A stretch of 64,000 bases of DNA, taken from Sipunculus nudus (taxonomy: Eukaryota > Annelida > Sipuncula > Golfingiida > Sipunculidae). The first letter of the stretch is position 1. Each line of letters begins with the position of its first letter. The position numbers and the translations under genes are program-made. Positions 9,953 to 18,177 of the stretch are shown one piece after another. The DNA is taken from positions 48,143,797 to 48,207,796 of the forward strand of contig CM049321.1 of the NCBI GenBank assembly GCA_026874595.1, read 5' to 3'. The notes beneath the pieces are model-generated. The model was not told the origin of the DNA and did not search any database. It saw only the letters and a list, made by a program, of their open reading frames with translations.

Positions 9953-10339
9953 GTGTTGTTTTATTTTTTAATAAAGTGTTGATTGGGTATAAAGGTGTTG
10001 TTTTGTTGTTTTAATAGTGCTTGGGAAGGTTTTATTTTGGTGGAGTGATAGGTGTTTGGTTTGGAGCGGGAGCGATTTGCGCTCTTTTATTCGACCTCTA
10101 ATTTTGTGTATGATTTGGGGGGAGGGGGGGGGGGCGAGTGGAGTGAGAATTGATTTGTGTGAGTGTCCCTATTTAATTATTTATTCGTGTGTAGTTTTTA
10201 TTCGATGTCGTGTTGGGGCGGGTGATTTATTTATTTTTACGGGTGAATTTATTTTCGTTTTGTTAGGAAACGGGTGATTTTGTGGTTTATTTTTATTGTA
10301 ATGTTGTTTGGGAGTCGGTTTGGTCGAGGGGCGGGGCGG

Positions 10340-10557
10340 ATATGCTTATTAGGGGATGCCAGCTGCAGAGGAGTACAGGTACTGTGTTCCTCTGCAGCTA
10401 GGATCCGATGATTGATTGATGGTCGGGGTGTTTTTGCTGTTTTTCTAGGCCTGATATTTCTTAGGATTTTTATTATTTTTCGGCAAAGTTTCGTAAAGTT
10501 GTAGTCTGGATAAAGTTTTGTTGGTTCTGTTAATTTTGAGTTTCTATTACTATTTTT
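10340..10557 (+). repeat. D repeat, copy 1, with 12-bp hairpin
   Basis: AGCTGCAGAGGA (10361-10372) pairs perfectly with TCCTCTGCAGCT (10388-10399). The repeat starts AGGGGATGCC and continues GGATCCGATG...GGTCGGGGTG plus a T-rich tail of about 150 bases that matches 14200-14365 and 16341-16500. Confidence 0.7.
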
Positions 10558-12147
10558 CGGAAGCAAAAAAAAAAATTTTAGGGAGCAAAAAAAAAAAATT
10601 TAGGCAGCATAAAAAAAAAATTTTATGAAGCAAAAAAAAAATTTTTAGGAAGCAAAAAAAAAATTTTAGGAAGAAAAAAAAAATATTAGGAAGCAAAAAA
10701 AAAATTTAGGAAGAAACCCCAGCTGGGAATGGGTCTTATAACGTCACTTTGACGTATAAACATTTTATCTAAAGGCTACTTGTATACAAGCCACTTGAGC
10801 AAGTGTTAACATACAGATAAAAACATGTAACCGAGTTATTGAAAGATTACTAGTTTATATTCGTAAGAGCATGTGAAGCAATGCAGTATTTGTCATTTAC
10901 AGAAATCTGTAATCTCTGAATTGAAGCCAGATGTTTCTGCCGGACGTCTTTCTATTACGATCGGTGGAAATTTTTGCACCCCCCCCCCCCCCGACCCATG
11001 TTATAAATAAACGTGGATATAGACAAAGACACCGCCTTTACCCATGGCATTGGCTCATTTTCATGAAAGATTAATAGATTATGTTTACCTAGATTATGTT
11101 TATGATTACTTTCACTTCTTTAATATGTATATGCAGAGTTTTTACAAAGATTCTATAAATAAGGCAGGTGAATAGCGACTTTAAGACCAAAGCAGAGCAT
11201 TTTGCTGAAGAAAAATCATGATGAGAGATGATCGAAATTTTAAACCGTTTATTTATGAATATAAAACATTTATGAAGATAGGTTGATTAAATTAATTTGA
11301 GCTATAGTAAGAGCTATAGTGGATCAAGACTTGGGCTTTAGGGGCTGAAGCAACGCTCCTCCCCGACCCCCCCCCCCCCCCCCAGCGTACCTACCCGAAA
11401 ACACTGTTATCAGTTTTAGCATATTTTAATTTATGATGGTCTAATACATGTTCCATAAAACGACACACCATTTCAATAAAACAAAAGGTGAAAGAAATTG
11501 TACAAAAAGCGTGTTTCTATAAGAAGCTCATATTTGTTTGGATTCTTAAAATAATAAGGTACCCACAATGCATGGATGCAGACCTAAACATTTCTATTTG
11601 AGTGATTTAACAGACATGGTTCCGAATCCGCCGTTCAGGTAGAATGTTTCAGATTCTTTAGGCTTTGACATCTTCCTTACGGATATGAATATTAAATATT
11701 GAATTTATATTGAACTTTTCTTCAACTCGCCTTTTCTCAGGGGATATACAAACTTGATTGATTTTAAATTAATTATATTGTATAACGGTTCAGTTAAACA
11801 CAGTATACATGGTCTTTGTTTTATAATTGCAATAGTAAGCACTCTTAACGTATAATGTCCCCTTTATGTCAATTCAGCTTTGAATGGTTCGTACAAGTGT
11901 GACATTTTTTCTGGAGATCTCGAAAGATAATTTTTTTTTTGCTTCCTAAAAATTTTTTTTTTTTGCTTTCTAAATTTTTTTTTTTTTTTTTTTTGCTTCC
12001 TAAAAAAATTTGTTTGCTTCCTAAAATTTTTTTTTTTGCTTCCTAAAATTTTTTTTTTTGCTTTCTAAATTTTTTTTTTTTTGCTACCTAAAAAATTTTT
12101 TTTGCTTCCTAAAATTTTTTTTTGCTTCCTAAAATTTTTTTTTTTGC
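10558..12147. mobile_element. Foldback-like element with tandem-repeat inverted arms
   Basis: The left arm (10558-10711) is 7-8 copies of a 20-23-bp unit of the form TTAGGAAGC plus A run. The right arm (11932-12147) is about 10 copies of the reverse complement (GCTTCCTAAA plus T run). The 1.2-kb loop between holds no recognisable gene; it has C runs at 10979-10992 and 11368-11382. Drosophila FB elements have the same plan, inverted ends built of short tandem repeats. No target duplication or transposase is visible. Independent expansion of a simple repeat in both orientations is the alternative. Confidence 0.5.
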
Positions 12148-12620
12148 GAAATTCTATGTCGAGATCTCGAGATGTTATCTCGAGATCACGAGATAAATAT
12201 TTTTTTTTTCTGTGTCCTAAATCAGCCACCGTACGGCCCCGACCTAGTGCTTTGGCCTGACCTAGACTAGACTAGATCTTGTAATTATAGTCATCAGACA
12301 TCTCAGTTGAGATAAGCTGAGCTTGATCGCCCTGGATGTCTCTTTAGACTAGAAATTCTTAATCCCTTTAAATAAAGGTTTCAAGTTTTCCAAGATCGGA
12401 ATAAAGTTGAAAATTTTGAGATCAAAAAATTTTCAGATCGAAAATCGTTCCGTTCGCAGTGCTTCAGACGAAAATGCCACATGTCTGTATTAGTTGACCA
12501 GGGGGGATCCCAGCTGCAGCGGTGAGAAGTCTGTTTTCTATGGATGAACAATGGGGTGGATCCTAGCTGCACTGGAATGAGACTTCACTTTTCTTCGTTA
12601 TTGATTTTTAAAGTTCGTTT
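12148..12620. other. Palindromic and D-like repeat DNA
   Basis: Overlapping ATCTCGAGAT palindromes occur at 12158-12195. GCAGCTGGGATCC-type half hairpins of the D family lie on the minus strand near 12500 and 12555. CTAGACTAGACTAGATC at about 12264 resembles 7370-7385. Confidence 0.45.
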
Positions 12621-14104
12621 GTTCCTGGTCAGCCAACCGTGAGACACTTCAATAGCGTTTTACAATCTTGCTCGGAGCTTTGTTTGCGCTTTGTTTATAC
12701 TTCTGGAGTCGTGAGAACTTTCATTGTTTTACTGTGTCAAGTTTTCTGAAGGCCGGACTCAGTCTTTTCTTCAACACTTGTTTCCGTTGTACTTGCTTCA
12801 GTTATTTGAGATTCTTCTGATGGATTTTCGGCCTCCATTTCTTCTGTTTCGTCTTCAGCTTCTGATTCTGAGGTTGCATATGTTGCTTGCGGGATCTGTT
12901 CCACTACTTCATATATCTTTTCTTTTGTGTTATGCAGCTTTATGGGATCTCGTTCAGTCCATGAGTCAAACCAATCTTTATATAACAGTTTTAAATCTTC
13001 CATGTGGTAATCGAGGTCGTCTGGGTGAAATGGTGTGTCCATTAGAAATTGAGCTACATAGGCAATGTTCCGTGCTTGTATTTGTCGTAGGTCTTCATCG
13101 TAATCATTGTACAGTACTGCTGCAGCCACCATGTATATGAGTTGAGTTCCAGTGAAGTGTAAAGTCTGTACTTGTGCGTCTGCAGTCGTCTTTGGTGTTT
13201 CCGCTGCTTTTGATGGTTCCGTCTGTATTATCGGTGTCTGGCTCGTTTCTTGAGGTTCCGTGAGTTGTGATGTTGCTTGGCAAGGAGGTGATGTCTTTTG
13301 CTGTGCTAATTGTCGATATTTTTTGTAGAAAGGACACCCTCTGTAGGAGGTGGCGTGGTCCCCTTGGCAGTTTGCGCATGTTTTCTATGTTTTGGTACAT
13401 TGATTTGTTCGGTGCTCAGGTGCTCCACATCGGTAGCACCTAGGCTTGTTTTGGCATTCTCGGCTGTGGTGTCCCCATCCTGAGCAGCGGCCGCAGAATG
13501 GATGAGTAATGGTCAGGTATTCTTCGGTTTTGAATAACTTGTTACCGGCTTTTAGTCCATGTTGCAATGCGGAATCAGCATCTTCTCTGCTTGTCATGAG
13601 GACCTTGACTTTGTGAATGGGCGATTTAGTAGCTGAGCTGTATAGGCGTATTACAGCCTTGATAGAGTAGGTTTCTTCTAGTAGTGACTTCAAATCTTGG
13701 GTGTCCGTAGATGGAGGCACGCCTTTCATCACCACAGGAAATTCTGTAAGTTTGGATGGTTTTGCTTTCTCTCCTGATTTCTTACGTCTGTGTTTGACCG
13801 TTGTAATCCCAGTGACGGTTTTGAATTTTTCATAGCTTTTCCACTCCGCCAGGTTCTTTAGACGAGATCCGTCTATTGCCTTGGTGGGGTGTATATATAG
13901 GCTGTCTCTTGTTTTGGTAGCTGTGTCCAGAGTTATATCTGGAAAGGCCGCTTTTAAACTCCTATACAGTTGTACCGGGTCATTAAGAATATCTGGTGGG
14001 ATACCCGAGACCAGGTAGCCGTCCTCAGGCGAGGTCATGATATTAGTTGTGCGAGCGCGCTGTCGACACGTCTTGTCTGAACGAACACTAATACACGACG
14101 ACTG
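12620..14104 (-). mobile_element. LINE-like element with ORF1 only (minus strand)
   Basis: On the minus strand it starts CAGTCGTCGTGTATTAG at 14104, which parallels the start of the plus-strand element at 14621. A ~65-base leader precedes ORF1 (14038-12737). No ORF2 follows; the sequence runs into D-like repeat DNA. The 3' end near 12620 is approximate and no poly(A) tail is evident. Gag-only Jockey-clade elements such as HeT-A are known, but simple truncation is equally possible. Confidence 0.5.
12737..14038 (-). pseudogene. LINE ORF1 (CCHC gag-like), one in-frame TAG
   Basis: 434 codons are open on the minus strand except for a single TAG at 13387-13385. The N-terminal half (MTSPEDGYLVSGIPPDIL...) matches the start of the plus-strand ORF1 at 14713. 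Zinc knuckles follow: FCGRCSGWGHHSREC, CYRCGAPEHRTNQC, then, after the stop and in the same frame, CANCQGDHATSYRGC. The C-terminal 130 residues are acidic and Ser/Thr/Glu-rich. The role in intact LINEs is RNA binding and particle formation. A single base change restores the frame, so the copy is young or the stop is tolerated. Confidence 0.75.
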
Positions 14105-14139
14105 TTTGGCCTGACCTGTTGGTTAATTATTAAGTTATG

Positions 14140-14420
14140 TTGTATGCTAAACAGGGGATGCTAGCTGCAGCGGGGTAAGTTGTATTCCCGCCGCAGCTAG
14201 GATCCGATGTTTGATTGATGGTCGGGGTGTTTTTTCTGGTTTTCTGGGTCTAATATTTCGTATGATTTTTATTATTTCTCGACGTAATTTCGTGAAACTA
14301 GAGATTGGATATAGTTTTGTGTGTTCTGTAATTTTTGAGTGTCTATTATTATTTTAAGTATGTTTAGTTTGTTCCTTAAAATTGTACGGGCCGCTGTTTA
14401 GTTACTAATTTGCGTGGAGG
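14140..14420 (+). repeat. D repeat, copy 2, with 14-bp hairpin
   Basis: CTAGCTGCAGCGGG (14161-14174) pairs with CCCGCCGCAGCTAG (14187-14200), with one A.C mismatch. Flanks AGGGGATG and GATCCGATG...GGTCGGGGTG match copies 1 and 3. It lies just upstream of the minus-strand LINE start. Confidence 0.7.
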
Positions 14421-14489
14421 GATGGGGTGTCTTGGGGGTCGCGGCCCCGACCTAGTGCCTTGGCCTGACCTGTCAGTTAATGTTTAAGG

Positions 14490-14582
14490 GATGTTGTATG
14501 CTAAACAGGGGATGCCAGCTGCAGCGGGATAAGCAGTGTTCCCGCCGCAGCTGGGATCCGATGTTTAATCGATGGTCGGGGT
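14490..14582 (+). repeat. D repeat, copy 3, left part
   Basis: CCAGCTGCAGCGGG (14515-14528) pairs with CCCGCCGCAGCTGG (14541-14554). The outer T-A pair of copy 2 is C-G here. The repeat is cut at its T-rich tail by the plus-strand LINE; its continuation is at 16341-16560. Confidence 0.7.
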
Positions 14583-14591
<9 letters not shown>

Positions 14592-14619
<28 letters not shown>

Positions 14620-16340
14620 TCAGTCGTGTACTAGCTTTCAACCCATACAGTTGTGTTTAAAGTGTTCGCACGCCTATTGTCAGTTCATACTGAGTGTTCC
14701 TACACTTAAGCTATGGATACAGGATATCTAGTGAGCTGGGTTTCGCCCGACATACTAAACAACAGAGTTCGGAGATATAATCTGCTACAGACTACATTTC
14801 CTGGAGTTATTTTTGAAACAATAGCTTCAACTAGAGACAAGTTATACGTCTACACCAGCATGCCAGAAGCCGGAAATAAACTACAGGATCTCCAAATATG
14901 GAAAACTACTGAGGAGTTCAAGCAAGTGAAAGACATCACTGCGACAACCCACAGACCAAAGCGCCGTCTTAACAAAGTTAAGAAAACAGAATATCCAGTA
15001 GTAGTTAAAGGCATACCAGTGGAAACTACAGAAGCTCAGCTAATAGAACAGCTACGCCCGGCTCCCACAACAGCGATTCGTTTGAAAACTCGCCAAGGAA
15101 CACCAACAATGAGAGTAAAGATTATTTACCTGGACCAAGTGACCGCAAGCCAAGCACTTGAAAACAACGTACGCATTGGACCGGAACGCTTCACAACAGA
15201 GCCATACAGAACTATTGAAGTTACCTTTTGTGGCCGATGCCTAGAGTGGGGGCACCCCAGTCGCAGCTGCCACAACAAAGCCAAGTGTTACAGATGCGGG
15301 AGTCCTAGTCACCTCACCAAACAATGCTCAGTACAAACACCAACTTGTGGAAATTGTAAAGGCCCACATGCTTCGGCTTATAGAGGTTGCACCTACTATC
15401 GCCAGTACAAGAGAAAGCACATAACAACACCAAGTGACGTCATTGAGACTACACCACCAAGACAACAAATGCACATTCCCATGGATACTGAACCTACCAG
15501 TCAAGCCACCTACTCAGAAAAACTACCGTCGAACTTTCGTAGTGTAGAGGTGCAAACCTTGAAAACAACAACTACCAAGAATATTACAACTCAAACTCCC
15601 AAGTCAACCACAGAACAAAGCGAAGTGCCCAAAAGGAAACAACAGATGAAAATTGCAGAGACTCAAACTGAACCTGCCCAGGTCAACACAAGTACCCAGA
15701 CTGAAACGTTACCTGAACCAATGGAAGAAGAAACCTACAGCCCAGAGAAGATAGATCAAGCAACAAACACTACAGCCAAGCAAACCGGATATCCACCCAT
15801 GATACCGGATCATCTCATCGCACAGTTGAGTGAAGAACAAGTTGAAAATATCTTCCAGATGGTATACCAAAAAATTAAAGATGCCCTGAAAGAAATTGCA
15901 TCCCCCCGGTCAACTCCAGAACAAGACCAAACAGCTGCACCTGAAGAACCAAGAAAGCAACCAAGCCAAAACAACAGTTAACAGCAACAGCCAAGTCAAC
16001 TACAGCCAAGCTCAAGAAGAAGGCGGAAACGGAAGAAGAAGAATTTCAAGTACAAAAGTCCAAAAAGAAGAAACCGAAGTTCAAGAAATTCGACCCAAAT
16101 GACTACAGATAGAGTCTACACGACCAAACTGTAAACAAAACAGAATCCCCCGAGGAAGAGTATAAAACACAACAGAAAAAGGCTACCTTTCGTCTTTCGT
16201 CTTTCGGTGAGAACATCACTATCACTACCGTTACCATCTTCATTGCTTAAGGAGTGCACGGGGTTGGAGTCAAGACTACAACATACCTGGAGCTACTCGA
16301 GGAGCGAATACATCATTTGCCTTGCCTTGGTGGTTTTTTT
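14592..16340 (+). mobile_element. LINE-like element with ORF1 only (plus strand), inserted in a D repeat
   Basis: Flanked by GTGGTTTTTTT at 14581-14591 and 16330-16340, a probable 11-bp target-site duplication inside the T tract of a D repeat. Extra T residues (to about 14617) lie at the left junction. The element proper begins CAGTCGTGTACTAG at 14621. A 92-base leader, ORF1 (14713-15981) and a ~350-base 3' part follow. There is no reverse transcriptase frame and no clear poly(A) tail. Confidence 0.6.
14713..15981 (+). CDS. LINE ORF1 protein (CCHC gag-like)
   Basis: 422 residues from an ATG. An N-terminal domain shares MDTGYLVSWVSPDIL-type sequence with the minus-strand ORF1. About residues 175-220 hold three zinc knuckles: FCGRCLEWGHPSRSC, CYRCGSPSHLTKQC and CGNCKGPHASAYRGC. 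The rest is Thr/Gln/Glu-rich with repeated QTET/TQTP motifs. Near the end another frame, closing with TAG at 16110-16112, encodes a Lys-rich tail (KLKKKAETEEEE, KSKKKKPKFKKF) that looks more protein-like than the present C-terminus. A one-base slip near 15955 has probably shortened the protein. The expected function is nucleic-acid binding in a LINE ribonucleoprotein. Confidence 0.75.
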   Translation: MDTGYLVSWVSPDILNNRVRRYNLLQTTFPGVIFETIASTRDKLYVYTSMPEAGNKLQDLQIWKTTEEFKQVKDITATTHRPKRRLNKVKKTEYPVVVKGIPVETTEAQLIEQLRPAPTTAIRLKTRQGTPTMRVKIIYLDQVTASQALENNVRIGPERFTTEPYRTIEVTFCGRCLEWGHPSRSCHNKAKCYRCGSPSHLTKQCSVQTPTCGNCKGPHASAYRGCTYYRQYKRKHITTPSDVIETTPPRQQMHIPMDTEPTSQATYSEKLPSNFRSVEVQTLKTTTTKNITTQTPKSTTEQSEVPKRKQQMKIAETQTEPAQVNTSTQTETLPEPMEEETYSPEKIDQATNTTAKQTGYPPMIPDHLIAQLSEEQVENIFQMVYQKIKDALKEIASPRSTPEQDQTAAPEEPRKQPSQNNS

Positions 16341-16560
16341 CGGTTTTCTGGCCTTAATATTTTCCAAGATTTCTGTTTTTATTTACTAAAACTTCGTAAT
16401 ATTTAAGTCTAGGTTGGGTTCTGTGGGTTCTGAGGGTTTTGGGGGTATATTTTTATTTCAAGTGTGTTAATTTGGTTACTAAAGTCGGTACGGGGCGTTG
16501 TTTTGCTTATTAGTTTTGGAGGGCCGGGAGTGCCTTTTCCTCAGTTTTGATTTTTTAAAT
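16341..16560 (+). repeat. D repeat, copy 3, right part
   Basis: CGGTTTTCTGGCC...TTTTTATT and the following T/G-rich stretch match 14232-14400, which places this as the severed tail of the D copy at 14490. Confidence 0.6.
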
Positions 16561-16734
16561 AAAATTGTTAATATTTGGTTTTTGTTTTTGGAATTTGGGG
16601 GAGTGGAAGATTTTAGAAAGTTCTTTTGGTTTTTTTAATTATTTTGGGACTTGGGGATTTATAAGTTTATTAATTTTGGGGTTGATATTGGTACGGGCCT
16701 TAATACTGCTAATTGATAGTGGGGACCTAATATG

Positions 16735-16872
16735 CAAATTAGGGGATGCCAGCTGCAGGGGTGTAAATTACCTCTGCAGATTCGATCCCCCCTTTGCTTG
16801 AAGGTCGGGGTGTGTTGATAGGAGGTCAGGTCAGTGTATGGGTGCGGGGTCGCGACCCACATCGCTGACCTC
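16735..16872 (+). repeat. D repeat, copy 4, plus a second hairpin
   Basis: CTGCAGGGG (16753-16761) pairs with CCTCTGCAG (16771-16779) with one G.T pair, after the family's AGGGGATGCCAG start. A second hairpin follows: GAGGTCAG (16822-16829) pairs with CTGACCTC (16865-16872) and encloses the 12-bp palindrome GGGTCGCGACCC (16847-16858). Confidence 0.6.
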
Positions 16873-16974
16873 TTGTTTGTTGGTGTTGGGTTCTGTGTTG
16901 TGTGTATTCGTTCAGGGGGCTTACTGGTGTGGTTTTTGGATGTTTTATATACAATTTATTTATTTTATTAATTA

Positions 16975-18154
16975 TTTACTTTATTGTTGATTTTCTCCTT
17001 CTAGAATGTAATCTAGAGGGGATTTTATTTTTATGTTGTTTTTAGGTTGTGTATAATCGTGTTGGTATTTAAGAAGTTTTATTGTGTCCAGGTCTTTTAT
17101 TCTTTCATAAGAGTTTGTTGCTTGTTCTTTTAAATATTCTGTGATTTTTGGGGTGTTTGTTTTTTCTCTTAGTTCGTCTGTTTTTGTTAGTTTGTGTGTT
17201 CTGAGGATGGCTCTCAGTGCTTTATTTTGTGTGATTTCTAATTTATTTAACATTGTTTTCCCTGCGCCTAGAAACGCAATGGACACATATGTGCCTATAG
17301 GGCGGATCAATTGCTTCTACAGGTAACTGGCCGTTTCTGCTTTCGGTCCGTCATGTTTGTAGCACAAAGCTTTTAAAATATTTACTCTGTTCCACATTCT
17401 CTGAATTATGTTCTCGATGTGTGGTTTCCAAGTGGCTCTTGAGTCGAATGTTACTCCTAGAAATTTTTCTTCTTTGTGTTCTTTAAGGTCCTCTCCTAAT
17501 AATTCTAGGGGCTCGAAATATTTGGGTTTTTTAGCTTTCGTGAATAAAACAGTTTGTGTTTTTGAGGGGTTTAAGCGGACTCTCCAGTCGTCCCACCAGT
17601 TTTCTATTCTTTGTAGTTGCGCCTGTACTTTATTTCTGGAGTATTTTGGATTCGTGTCGGTCGACCAGATGGCGATGTCGTCAGCGTATTGTGATACGCA
17701 CAGTTGTTGTCCTGTCTTGGGGATGTCGTTTACGTACATTATGTATAATAGGGGGCTGAGGACAGAGCCCTGGGGGGGTGCCTGCTTTAAGTGTGATTTT
17801 GTGTGATAGGGTCCCTTTAACTTTTACTCGGAGTGTTCTGTTGTGTAGGAAAGATGAAATTAATCTGATTATTTTACTTGGCAGATGGGATTGCATTATT
17901 TTGTATCTGACTCCCTCTGACCAGACGGAGTCAAAAGCCTTTTCCACATCGAGGAATGTGGCGAGTGTATATTGACTGCGTTTAAAGCCTGTGGTTATGG
18001 ACTGGCTAAGCCGGAGGATGTGATCGGTGGTTGATCTGCTCGCTCTGAAGCCGGACTGATCTTGGTTAAAAATGCGAGCGTCTCGGACGCTTACGCCCTC
18101 GTTTCTCAAAGCTTTTAGCGGTTTGCCTGTATTCCATGACATCTTTTTTAACAC
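16975..18154 (-). pseudogene. 5'-truncated LINE reverse transcriptase (Jockey/I-like)
   Basis: Read on the minus strand: QSGFRASRSTTDHILRL, then TFLDVEKAFDSVW, the AGTPQGSVLSPL motif broken by an extra C, then YADDIAIWS (catalytic YADD), WRVRLNPSKTQ and FLGVTFD. These are RT motifs 2-7 of a non-LTR element. The endonuclease and first RT blocks are missing. An extra base in a run of seven C near 17780 shifts the frame within the PQG motif. A second gap near 17320 separates the last segment (AIRPIGTYVSIAF onward). The truncated end stops just before the splice acceptor of gene A. Confidence 0.8.
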
Positions 18155-18169
18155 ACTTTTTTTTAATAG
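18155..18169 (+). promoter_or_regulatory. Probable 3' splice site before the first coding exon of gene A
   Basis: A pyrimidine tract (CTTTTTTTTAATAG) ends at 18169, eight bases before the ATG. This suggests an upstream 5' untranslated exon and places the LINE reverse transcriptase in a 5' UTR intron. Confidence 0.45.
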
Positions 18170-18177
18170 GGCAAACC

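Noticed and set aside
8976-10277. Hydrophobic open frames on the plus strand (8976, 9333, 10017), and one at 16565
   Set aside because: T/G-rich DNA gives Phe, Val, Leu, Gly, Cys and Trp in every frame. I considered inserted mitochondrial DNA but saw no recognisable mitochondrial protein or rRNA motif.
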